DNA from: Phoronis ovalis
Taxonomy: Eukaryota > Phoronida > Phoronidae
DNA: 11,819 nucleotides
Assembly: GCA_028565635.1 (NCBI GenBank)
Contig: JAOXYB010049991.1
Location: 1 to 11,819, forward strand
Reading direction: 5' to 3'
In this document: in pieces, positions 1 to 9,642 of the stretch
Layout of the letters: every line of letters starts with the position of its first letter
Numbering within the stretch: position 1 is the stretch's first letter
The notes under the pieces: model-generated
Told to the model about the DNA's origin: nothing
What the model saw: the letters and a program-made list of their open reading frames with translations, nothing else
Databases searched by the model: none
Made by a program: the position numbers and the translations under genes

Positions 1-68
1 CATCTAATTGCATATTTTCCCGGGTAAAATGCGCGGCAGAAACCATATAATTTTAAACAACATGACTA

Positions 69-92
69 TCACGTGACCGGATAGGTCAAAGG
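69..92 (+). promoter_or_regulatory. CACGTG E-box (CLEAR-like) next to a nuclear-receptor half site
   Basis: TCACGTGACC (69-78) matches the palindromic E-box bound by MiT/TFE, USF and Myc/Max-type factors, and its flanks are close to the CLEAR consensus. Five bases later AGGTCAAAGG (83-92) begins like a nuclear-receptor direct repeat (AGGTCA-A-AGG). A TATA-like TTTATATGA follows at about 125-133 and TCAGT initiator-like strings further on. Together this resembles an intronic enhancer or a plus-strand promoter whose coding part is not in view. Confidence 0.25.
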
Positions 93-1231
93 ATTTCCCA
101 AATGTTGACGAAAAAGAAGGCACGTTTATATGATATTTGAAGGGTTTTTTTTGTTTATTTTACATCAGTAGCGTTGCTTTGCTTTCAAGTTGTCTGCTTA
201 TCGAGGATTCAGTGCGTGTGTTTAGTGAAGAATAGCCTGAACAGGTCAGAGAGCTCGTCAATAATTGAGTTCTAGTTCCGGTAAAGTTACTAGTTGGGAT
301 TTCCCCGAATCGAACGGTTTACTTCGCAAATAAATCCGCGATACAAAAGACTTCTAATTCACCAATGACAACTTAACTAACAGGATTAAGCACTCCTTTA
401 GACACGAGGACCAGTTCTTTCTATCTGAGAAATCGCTGCAGAAATGTATTTTTTTTATATAATACGATTAACGAAAAATTAATGAATCTTCAGTTTTTTT
501 AAAGTTTTTACCGCCTTTTTTCATAGTTTGCGCAGTAATATAATTATGTGAAACTATATAGATCTTTTTTAACCTATCGTAACTTTCGTTTTTACGGTGA
601 CAGAGATATTAACAGACACCTTTGTTAACAGTCAACTAACCAAATAAAATTACAATATTTGCATTCTACATGGGGGTTTTTCCACATCCACGAGCTTTAT
701 AAACGCTTTAGGCGAAGTCATGAAGAAGTAACCGATAAATGTAACGATGATACAATTTTGGCTAGTTTTGCAACTTAGTACTCCAAGAAATTACTTTATT
801 TCATAAAATAATCATAAGAAGAAGATCTAGAAGTTCATCTGGTGTAAACTAGTATTCGATTGATTACTCCGCCAGTCCGTTCAGTCCGCTGATTAACGTA
901 CTTGCCCTTGAATAACCTTTTGACCCGGGCCTTTTGATACCCAAATAACTTCAAAAGTTATCTAAATGGCTTCTGGGTAACATTACGGCATTCTTATTTT
1001 GGAATATATTTCAATTTCCGAGATTTGACATACTGACCTCAATTTGATGATCCCTGACCTAATTTTTGTTTGTTCCCCCTCTCCCGGTTGATTGATTTCT
1101 CGCCTCATGTTTCGCGAGATATCGAGAAAGAATGCAATCCTACCTTCTTTGCAACTTAACAATTCCGAGAAACAACTGTAGCTCATGCTTAAAGCCCGGG
1201 CTTACAGTCGATTTCGCGCTGGCCTTGCAGG
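93..1231. other. Non-coding stretch, less AT-rich than the middle of the window
   Basis: I find no supportable coding exon. The stretch has more mixed base composition than 2700-3700 and two CCCGGG sites (about 924 and within the 10-bp palindrome AGCCCGGGCT near 1194). A 67-codon minus-strand frame (1186-983) has no recognisable motif and looks like chance. A GTTCGATTC string near 310 (minus strand) resembles a tRNA B box but has no matching A box or acceptor stem. Confidence 0.4.
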
Positions 1232-1259
1232 GTTTAAATATATGGGTCATATATTAAAC
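1232..1259. repeat. Inverted repeat with 12-13 bp arms
   Basis: GTTTAAATATATG (1232-1244) and CATATATTAAAC (1248-1259) flank the three bases GGT. The arms are complementary apart from one extra A on the left. It could form a compact hairpin or be a dimeric binding site. Confidence 0.5.
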
Positions 1260-4200
1260 TTCCACTGTACTGAAGAATCCCAGCCATCAATTTTCGATAA
1301 CAAGTGGTATTTTTAATATCTGATTCTGTTCATCTTTGCGCCCACTTTCCAGTCAGTACAAAAAGAAAAATGAGAAACACAAATAAAATGTTCAGTATTA
1401 ATATAGTGTACGTTGGTTCTATGTCGAGAAGGATCACAATCGATCGCCTTAATTATGATCCAGATGTTAATGCTTTGCTTTATCTACAAGTTTTTACTTT
1501 CTTAAATTAAATGAAACAAATTTGTTGAATTTTTTTCTGAAAAAAAAAATCAATTTTCAAGAAATTCAGAAATGCAGTTTGTGAGATTTATATGAGAAGA
1601 ACATTTGTGTAAAGTTTCATTTGTAGGTGAAGGGACTCTTAATATTTGTTTTTTAATCAGAAAATGTGATAAGATTTAAACCATTTGTAGAATTTAGAGA
1701 GTATTTTTTTTTTTAATGTATGCTGATATATGTCCATCATTTTGAATGCAAAACACGAATACGCCTGCTGCTCTAAGACTACAAACGTAACAGAGAAAAA
1801 AAATCGAAAGCTATTTATAATCTTCAAATAACAAGCCCCATTTCACGACGCGTGTCTAGCACGAGTAGCTCGTTACCATTGCTTTCTTGAGCTGCTACGT
1901 TTATTATTTCATTATTGGAGCATGCACTAAATATCGTATGCATTTTTGTAAAGACTATGTTTTTGTCCTGTTTTAATTATAATCCACGCCTGAATACCAT
2001 GCGACATGCATTATTTCGTTAGCCATTGAAACGTCCGTTGCAACACAACAGCATCATGCACATTATCTTAGAGTCAAATCCTGCAAATGTTCACTAGCTA
2101 TTATAAAATTTGTTTCAAACGCCTCCAAGGATCACCATTATCGATTTCAGAATAAAGTAGTATTATTGACGAACTATAAGAAATATTAATAAAATCGGAA
2201 TTAAAAAATACAATTAAATTTTTTTTTTTGCCAAAACAATTCGATGATGGAATTATAAATTTATAGTTACGGCAGGGATGAGTGGTTGAACAAATACATT
2301 TAATTGTAAAATAAAAATTATTTTCCAAAAAACGTTTTAGTTCAAAATATTAGGGGGATTGAAACAAAAAAATCCGTTTGGCGTATTTCGCCAAAAAAAT
2401 CATGACCCGTTTGGACACCAGCAAATGTTGTCGATAAAAGTTTAAACCAGAAAATAAATGTTTCCATAATGTGGACTTTGTACTTTACACAAGTGTTCAC
2501 CTTTGTCCAAATATCAAAGGCGACTCGAACATCAAACCTGATGTAGTCTTAACATTCTCAGACAATGAGACATGTGTAAAACAAATATGAAAGATACAAT
2601 ATGTAAATCTTTCTAATCTACAAAACAGATACGAAAATAACCTGCTTGTATAATGTATGCATATGATAGAGAAACACGGATCAAACGAAGTAAGCATACA
2701 CGTATAATTTATTTTTGATCACAACTCTATGATAGCTTTATATTTTTTCAAAAATTAATTATTTTTATTAATTAATTCCATTATCTAATATTCATAGTGT
2801 AATATTTACTTGATAAATTTACTCGTTATATTTACTATGATAGACTATATTTAATATCCATAATTTGTCTTTCCGTTTTATTTTTGTATAAAACACACCA
2901 TAACAAAAATACCGCCACTGAACGAAAACTTATAATATAGTTCTTTTGGAATTGCTTAATAAACAACTTATCTTCAGTTATGAAATTCATTGTATAAAAT
3001 ACAGTTTTTCTGAGTGTTTAATATTTATTTTATAATTTTCAATTAACTGCCCAAATTTCATGCATACAGATAAGAACATGCACAGAATATCTGATTATGA
3101 TTTCATAATTATTCACTGCAAAAGAAGTACAAGATTTAAAAAAATCAGATATTGTACAAGTATTATCATGACTGTCACTATAACAAAAACCATCACTATA
3201 TATAAATTATCAATTTTTTGTGTTTCCTAAATTTTAGGTAAATTTTCTTTGAGTTAGAAAGTAAGTTTTAATTTACAAAAACTATAACAAATTTAATATT
3301 TTGAACTCAAGTTTAAAGATGATAACATAGTGATAACACATTAGTACTGGCATGAGATACATATGATAAATTACTGTACGAAGTGGAAGATAAGATAAAA
3401 GAGGAATATCTAATTGGAGTCAAATCAAAAATATGATAGCGTATACATTTATTACCTTTCAAGGAATACGTATTTGTAAACATTTAAAGTGATATAATGA
3501 AATTATAAAATGTAACAACTATATTTACGAACAAAAAAAGAGAAATTATGGATATTAACCAAAATACCAAAACAGTTGAGCGAATATATTGAACAATGAA
3601 GTGGATCAGTGTCAGAATTTTTTTTTTTAATTCTTTTTTTTTTCAATTTATAATTGACTGAAAGATTTACATTGCATTTTAATGTATAATCTGGAAGCAT
3701 GTAATGTGCAAAAATAGTTGAAAGATATCATGCTTTCATAGGCATTTTAGAGATCGTTTTGGAATGCCATTGGTATGCGCAACACAGCTGTTTTATGTTA
3801 CATAGATAAATGTCAGTTTAGTTATTTAAATTACAGAATGTTGCATCATAGTTTTGGCCGTCTAACAAGTGGCAACATATAAACTGTCAAAGTCAATTAC
3901 TTTTCACAGTACATATGTTCGAGGCTAATGAGGCGTTTCGTGCAGAAAAAAGTTCCTTCTCGATCAAAGCAGTTTTGTGAAATCCGAAATTTGAAATTGT
4001 GCGTGCAATGACAAGCAGGTTTTAATCCTAGCGTGTTCAATCCTAAGTCAGCTAATTTAAAGTGGATTGGCAACCGCGATAGAAATATTTAGCAATAATC
4101 GAAAATATCTCATGTTCAAAGATCAAATAAATGAAACACATACAACATGAATTTGCATGAAAAACTACGGTTGAACTCTTTTGCCGTTTTAATAAAGCAC

Positions 4201-4543
4201 ATGCAATTAATTACATGCACAGCATGTTTGTATTTAGAAAGTTTTTATTTACAAAATTATATAATACATTGACTATATTTTTATAGACAAACATACAAGG
4301 TGAAAAGGTTACGTTCATATTAAGGAATCATTGGTGTATTATAGATTTTTTCATACATATAAAGCAAACACTGGGAGCAAACAAAAGAAGTATTCTTTTT
4401 ACAGTCAAGAAAAACTGCCCCATATTCAAAAGGCATATGACGTCCCGTTACTCAGAATAAGGTTAGTGGGCTATAGTCATCAGGGGATCTAAATTTAGGA
4501 TACTTAGCCGGTACTTAGTGATACTTAATCACAATCCATATTT
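1260..4543. other. AT-rich non-coding stretch
   Basis: No gene is supported on either strand. Open frames are short and filled with Phe, Ile, Lys and Asn codons, as expected from base composition. Notable items are poly-T runs: 11 T at 2219-2229, and an 11-T and a 10-T run separated by AATTC at 3618-3643. These might be old retroposon tails, but nothing recognisable is attached to them. Confidence 0.45.
2753..2777. repeat. A/T-only inverted repeat
   Basis: AATTAATTA, spacer TTTTTAT, TAATTAATT: nine-base perfect arms made only of A and T. The surrounding few hundred bases are among the most AT-rich in the window. Such repeats arise readily by chance, and the TAAT cores also resemble homeodomain sites. 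Confidence 0.4.
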
Positions 4544-4563
4544 ATACAAATTATAATTTGTAT
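4544..4563. repeat. Perfect 20-bp palindrome
   Basis: ATACAAATTATAATTTGTAT equals its own reverse complement over all 20 bases, with no spacer. The symmetry stops at both ends (T at 4543 against G at 4564). It may be a homodimer binding site, a collapsed miniature element, or chance in AT-rich DNA. Confidence 0.7.
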
Positions 4564-5401
4564 GATTTAATTATTGTCTGGTGTACTACGTTTACCTTGA
4601 GGAGATGTCGACTGAGAGGTATACTTAAAAACATCAACGCCCATTCAAGAATTTTGTTAGTTACCCGTGTGCTTCCTAAACACCACCACTTTTCATCTTT
4701 TAATTAAAGCTACAAATATTATTTTACGTTATCTAATTTATATGATGTCAATATTGGTTTGGAAAATCGCCGAAATGTGTGACCACTGTGGTTTGTTAAT
4801 AATTTATTGACAGAATTTAATTTCGTTTTGTCCAGGTACGGGACCACATTAACATCCAGGGTCTTGAAATATTGAGGCAGGTGTCTCTAATTTCATTATT
4901 TCGTCGCGTTGTACTATTTATTTTAACTTTCATCACTGCAATTTTCTTTTACCAAATCAGACATTGCAGAATTACAGACTTTGTATCCGGACATCACTTG
5001 CAGGGTTTAACTTGCGTTTTGTGTACCGCCTTGTCATGTTTTTAATTTCCTATTTCGTTTAGTCACATTTTGAAAGAAAACTTGTGTAAAAATATAGCGC
5101 TGTCATAATAATGAGAGCCATAAAGGTATGAAATTTAAAACACTTCATACTTAATTAAGAAAGCATATCACGAAGGTTTGTTGGGATGTTGGTGCCATGT
5201 CGGGACTTGTGGTAATAGCCTCTTGAAAATAATTAATTGAAAAAAAAGTCTGTGTAAACTATATGATTACATATTGTATGACATAGGAGAAAATAAATTA
5301 CATGGTATTTCTAGTTCATTGTATTAGTTTTGAAGTACCTTCTGTCCCGAAATGTCTGCTTAGGTAAGAGTTTAGATCTAAGAGTGCAATTTAACCTGCA
5401 G

Positions 5402-5434
5402 CACATAGACAACATGTAATTACATATCTATGTG
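5402..5434. repeat. Nested palindromes
   Basis: Outer arms CACATAGA (5402-5409) and TCTATGTG (5427-5434) are perfect reverse complements. Between them lies a second perfect palindrome, ATGTAATTACAT (5414-5425). The two symmetries share nearly the same centre, offset by the unequal spacers CAAC and A. Confidence 0.6.
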
Positions 5435-5683
5435 ATAGATGCCACTAGAAGGCTTCATCGAATATAATCTCCATAGATTTACAGCATGTAGAACATTATA
5501 TTTTTAAGTTATTAAGCATTCCTGACGTTTGCATACTCTATTACTTCTGTACTTGGAAGTACTACTGGAATATGCCCGAAAGTATTCCTTTTGTATTTTC
5601 TTGCGCATCTTAAAAGTACGACGACGACCCGGGTTATGCGTCAACTCCTCCGCTTTCTAATGATAACTAATGTGCATTTTTTT

Positions 5684-5744
5684 TCAGTACGCAGTACTGT
5701 AGTGTTTTTCTTCACTTGCATGAACTCATTACATTGCGTACTGA
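5684..5744. repeat. Inverted repeat with 10-bp arms TCAGTACGCA/TGCGTACTGA
   Basis: TCAGTACGCA (5684-5693) is the exact reverse complement of TGCGTACTGA (5735-5744), 41 bases apart. The left arm also takes part in a local palindrome, CAGTAC-GCA-GTACTG (5685-5699). The arms have more G and C than their surroundings, so chance is less likely than for A/T-only palindromes. No transposase or target duplication is evident. Confidence 0.5.
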
Positions 5745-5942
5745 TTGAAGCGGAAAAAATTGCTGAATAATTTCAATGACACAGCACCACGAGGTAACAA
5801 TATAAAGGGGATCTTTTATTGAATTATTTTAATGTTTCGATATCAGATGAGATCAAGCGACTACTTTGTAAAAACCTGCCTGTATTCCGAGTTTCGGACA
5901 GTAACAGTCCTTGCTGTGTACGATTTTAATTAAAATCATGCT

Positions 5943-5979
5943 TTATTATTATTATTATAATTATTATTATTATTATTAT
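5943..5979. repeat. TTA/TAA trinucleotide microsatellite
   Basis: About twelve TTA-type units in a row, with one interruption in the middle where the phase shifts (ATTATAATTATT). It is a simple sequence repeat in presumed intron and is likely length-variable between individuals. Confidence 0.95.
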
Positions 5980-6725
5980 CAAATACAAATAATGAGTAAG
6001 TAAAACCATTACGTACCTGCGTACTAGGTATGTGGCTGTTCTAATCTATTTTTATTCACAAAACCCTTCGTTTGTAACATAATAATGATAGGATTTATGA
6101 TAATGCAGTAGCATAGAGTTTTTTTTAAATATTACATTATTCAAATGTTACTTTAACATATTAATGCCGGCGTGTACCACGACGTAATATAACGTTCTAC
6201 CTTAACAGTTATCATAAATACTTTATTTTAACTCTTAATGTTACTCAATTAACGCGATTCCATTGGATCAACAGATGAAAAAAAACACAGTATTTTTACC
6301 ATTACATGGTAATAATATTCTTTTCTGTGTTCGACAATGAAACCGCTGATAAAGCAGCTCCTCGACTGATACTGATGCAGTATAGACGGTATCGGAGAAA
6401 GGTTACACACTTTATCTCACAGTTTGTCTTGATGGTAAGGGTTGAGACCTACTACCATAGGTCGATCTTTTGTCCGGGGTTCCTATTTTTCTTACTGGTT
6501 TTGTCCAGTTTTGGTTAAGTACTAGACTAACACTACTGTAGCTTACTCAGAGACACAACAAAAGAATATTTTGTCATCAAATGAGCGTATGTGAGTTACA
6601 GCAACTTAACTGGCAAGTCGTAAATATTTACATTTTACATCTCCTCTATTTTGTAAAAGCATTCTGGATTTTAACCAAATTACAATTGTATTTCAATTTC
6701 GAAAAAGGTATTACTGAACGTAACT

Positions 6726-6786
6726 ATAAACAGGTGTGTTAAAAACACATTTGCTGAATGTGTTTTTAAAATACCTGTTTGTTTAT
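6726..6786. repeat. Long near-perfect inverted repeat (hairpin) with TATAAACAGG-like ends
   Basis: The left arm 6731-6751 pairs with 6757-6777 around a five-base loop (TGCTG). The 21 paired positions include one mismatch and one G-T wobble. The AAAAACACATT part pairs perfectly. Pairing can continue outward through TATAAAC and GTTTATA ends, which differ by a four-base GTTT insertion on the right. The outermost TA on both sides could be a TA target duplication. This fits a tiny palindromic MITE remnant or a structured RNA. The loop is short for a typical pre-miRNA. Confidence 0.6.
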
Positions 6787-7300
6787 ACGCAATCAGACGA
6801 AGTATTAAAATTCATTTGATTTACTGCGCTCCGAACTACGTCCCAATAAACCTTTTCTTCAAAATTGATAACGCGTATCATATGATTACTCTATTCTCCG
6901 GAATAGGTTCATCTTTAATGCTCAACTCTTTAAATATGTTCAGTTTCTTTCGCATTTCGGACCTTTTTTGTAAATTGATACCATTTTATATATTCAGCAT
7001 CACAAAAGTATGCCCGTCGTAAAGGGTGGGGGTTGCATGAAATCTTTTGTTATTCAAAGTTGGTGGTTTATGAATACACACTGCACTCTATGGTTCGCTG
7101 TGACTGTGGGCATGTGTCATGGCATACTTGTGATTCTTATGAAAAATGTAATTTTCATAGTTATGCACTGTCCACTTAATATATGCAAAATAAATTATAT
7201 TGCAAATAATAAATCAAATCTTGGTATGATCGCTTCACTTTCTGCATTTTCTACGTAGAATTGAACAAAAAAGTGCTATAAAAATCGTGCAAAGGTTTAT

Positions 7301-9636
7301 GAATACAATAAACATCATGTTGCTATCGAGAGACAAAGATAGTAAATATTTTATATTCGTTTGAGGAACGAATTATAGCTTAAAAAGAAATTACCTATAC
7401 CGCTAACGCAGGTGTTTTGTAAAAAAGGAAATTATTGAGGTAGACTTTATTATTACTAACATACAGTAGATTTGATTTCATTATCCGCATTATGATTTGT
7501 AGATTTTGATATACGTAATTGTCTACACGAATGCATAAAAATAAAGACATTTGTGACATAACACAGATAAACTATTTGCTGACGCAAGTTCAAAATAAAA
7601 AAAATCAATATTATAACCGAAACATGCTAGCTACCAAGATTTTGAAGGATACGAATTTGGTCATGTAATACAGAAATAGTGCTAGGACAATAACTCGTTA
7701 AAAAGGGGATGCAAAAAGAAACATATGTTGTATCCTGCCCTTTTAAAAAATTTACGTAAAATTCCAGACGTACCATGTTTAGTCGGTTCCATGTCCTTTG
7801 CCAGCCTTACAATTTTCGTTGATCACTGATATTTCATTTGTTAACCTGCCGAAGGGCTGAGGTCTCTTTTTCTCATTTTTCCCACGGGATTCAATTCAAT
7901 AATTAATTTAATAAGATAAAAATAGTTCAAGGACAAGCGACTGACTAAAAAGCATTGGCCTATCAAATTTTAACAAGCAGATGTTTACAGAAATTTGACT
8001 TTAATCAAAGGATACAGATTTTTTCGGCTAATGATTCCTATTCTTATGTTTAAAATTCCATTTGTTGTTCAGCAATCAAGTGGAAATTTATTGAATCCTA
8101 ATGATTGGACAATATTATAGTTTAAGATGCACAAAGTGGGAAAAATAGTTCTACCAAAGACAGTGAAAACTAAAGCAGTTCGAAACAATTTTACATGTTA
8201 TGCGTTTTGAGGAATAATATAATTGTAAGGATTATTCTGTTGGCATTTAGCAAACACATTTTTTAGTTAGCTTTGATTCGTAGACAATTAGATTACATTC
8301 GTTTTAGTGAGGCGATTAAAAAAATAAATTCATGTGTATTTATTTCACTGCTTTGCAAAGTAAAAAAACACCACAAAAGAATAAATATTACTTTTATTAT
8401 TCAACAACGCTGCTGTATATAGTTTTGTTACGCTAAGATATTTGAAATGTATCTTCTTTTTTCAGAAATAGCGTCAACAGCAGAATCGCAGATGAAATAC
8501 TAATGTTAAAAGATGCGAAACCCGATCAATACCTGTCACGCTTAAAACAGAACTCTTTACAAAAGTTATCTAAATTAGATATGATACTAATGTAGACAAA
8601 AACTGATGAATTGCGGATACAAAGATAAAACTAGATTTATTGTCTGTCTAGCCTTACTAATTTTATTTAAAAAGCGCTACGGGCAAAAAGTATAAGTTAC
8701 TTTATCTGAAACTCAAGTATCCGTATGCAGCCTAATGAATTACTGAAATTTCTGATATTTTTGTTGTAAATAAACCAAGCATAAAATTTAATTAGAAACA
8801 ACACCTTTTTATTCTGTATCAACTGAGTTTTATTTGTCACAGTAGTGCTATAAGTGTCTGTTTATTATACATAGGAAGCAACAGGTTGCATTGTATCGAA
8901 TAGCAATCAATTGTACCTGACTGAGTCGTTGTAAAACCGCAATACAATAGTGTTTACCTTATTGACATTTACGAGAATAGAGCTCAAATTGAATTGTACG
9001 ATACAATGATAAGGGTATTAAAAATATAAATTTGGTAAAATGCCCGATATGATTTTGCTAAAAATACAGTATTTAAGCATAATTCCTTATGCTTGGCACC
9101 CCGTATCTTAAAGTTGCGTCGTTTGTAACTTTACAAAAATATTAATATATCTATATGTCCAAAGTTTATTATGTGATATTTGCAATACTTCTGTCATTGC
9201 AAGTTCAACACAATGTCGATAGACTATGTGACTCATCTTTCAATAGATGATAAGAATAAGACACAACTGTACGAAGTATGTTGCTTGATTTGTTATGTGG
9301 AAAATAATAAGTACCGCATGTTTCTTGACGAAAATTCACTCTATACTTCTATTCTTTTATTAAGCTCCATTTGTCGTTTTTTAAATAATAAAACATTACT
9401 ACAAATTTAACCTTACGTGACACAGATATTTTGGTAACAGTTCCGCGATGGGAATGTTGTTGTAGTTGAAGAGTTGTTCAGCCACGAACTTATTTATAGT
9501 CACCCACTGTAATTAGGCTATCAAGTAATAGGTTCTAATAAGACACAGTTTGCAGATCGAATGTAAGCACCAAGAAAATATCCCAGCTAGGAAACACACA
9601 TAATTATTGAGTACGGGTGCTAAAAACCAGAATAAT
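7301..9636. other. Non-coding stretch next to exon 1
   Basis: This is the part of the presumed intron nearest the donor. I see no coding exon. The only organised feature is a cluster of five ATTGTA/TACAAT hexamers between 8890 and 9007, two of them forming ATTGTA-CGA-TACAAT (8993-9007). First introns near the promoter often hold enhancers, but there is no independent evidence for one here. Confidence 0.4.
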
Positions 9637-9642
9637 ACTTAC
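9637..9642 (-). other. Splice donor (5' splice site) of intron 1, phase 1
   Basis: Read on the minus strand, the exon runs GAAGAGAC and then GTAAGTATT, a consensus U2-type donor. Cutting here leaves 360 codons plus one base, which is a phase 1 intron. Vertebrate myostatin exon 1 also ends in phase 1 just after the DDxHAxT segment, so both position and phase agree with the family gene structure. Without splicing the frame would run only seven more codons to a TAG at 9622-9620, with no family similarity. Confidence 0.9.

Larger units (their letters stand above)
4564..7300. other. Non-coding stretch carrying most of the inverted repeats
   Basis: Between the 20-bp palindrome and about 7300 lie the nested palindromes, the TCAGTACGCA repeat, the microsatellite and the long hairpin. 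A further perfect eight-base inverted repeat, TATGAAAA/TTTTCATA, lies near 7139-7160. Short plus-strand frames at 6306-6518, 6816-7022 and 7010-7258 have no domain, no signal of selection and no splice context I can defend. I treat them as chance. Confidence 0.4.
1..9642 (-). other. Presumed intron 1 of the GDF8/11 gene (first >9.6 kb; no further exon seen)
   Basis: The next exon of this family encodes roughly 120 residues of prodomain, and the last carries the cystine-knot ligand with nine cysteines. Neither is visible on the minus strand below 9642. All open frames there are short, end in AT-rich sequence and lack the family motifs (tryptophan- and cysteine-bearing prodomain strands, an RxxR site, the CCxP and CGCS-type ligand motifs). 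I therefore treat the whole stretch as intron. This assumes the gene is intact and collinear. Part of the far end could instead belong to a neighbouring or nested gene. Confidence 0.65.

Noticed and set aside
297-325. Possible tRNA T-arm (GTTCGATTC on the minus strand)
   Set aside because: The T-stem does not pair well and no A box, anticodon arm or acceptor stem can be built around it.
2101-2697. Two minus-strand frames (2328-2101 and 2697-2497) considered as later GDF8/11 exons because they are cysteine-bearing
   Set aside because: Cysteine spacing does not match the cystine-knot domain. No RxxR site or conserved prodomain strand is seen, and the frames are too short.
3618-3643. Poly-T tracts as tails of minus-strand retroposons
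   Set aside because: No SINE-type promoter boxes, LINE coding remnants or target-site duplications are visible next to them.
1225-5011. Shared string CTTGCAGGGTTTAA near 1225 and near 4998 as a dispersed repeat
   Set aside because: The match is only 14 bases and does not extend on either side, so chance is a reasonable explanation in a window of this size.
6306-6518. 70-codon plus-strand frame
   Set aside because: It has no recognisable domain, splice context or plausible signal, and its length is within chance expectation for this amount of sequence.
7010-7258. 82-codon plus-strand frame
   Set aside because: It is hydrophobic and Cys/Met-rich, matches no family I know, and overlaps an inverted repeat and another random frame. 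The composition fits chance.
9620-9642. Seven residues and a stop after the donor as the true C-terminus
   Set aside because: A consensus GTAAGT in the family's expected phase and position shows that this is intron read-through. The protein would otherwise lack any growth factor domain.
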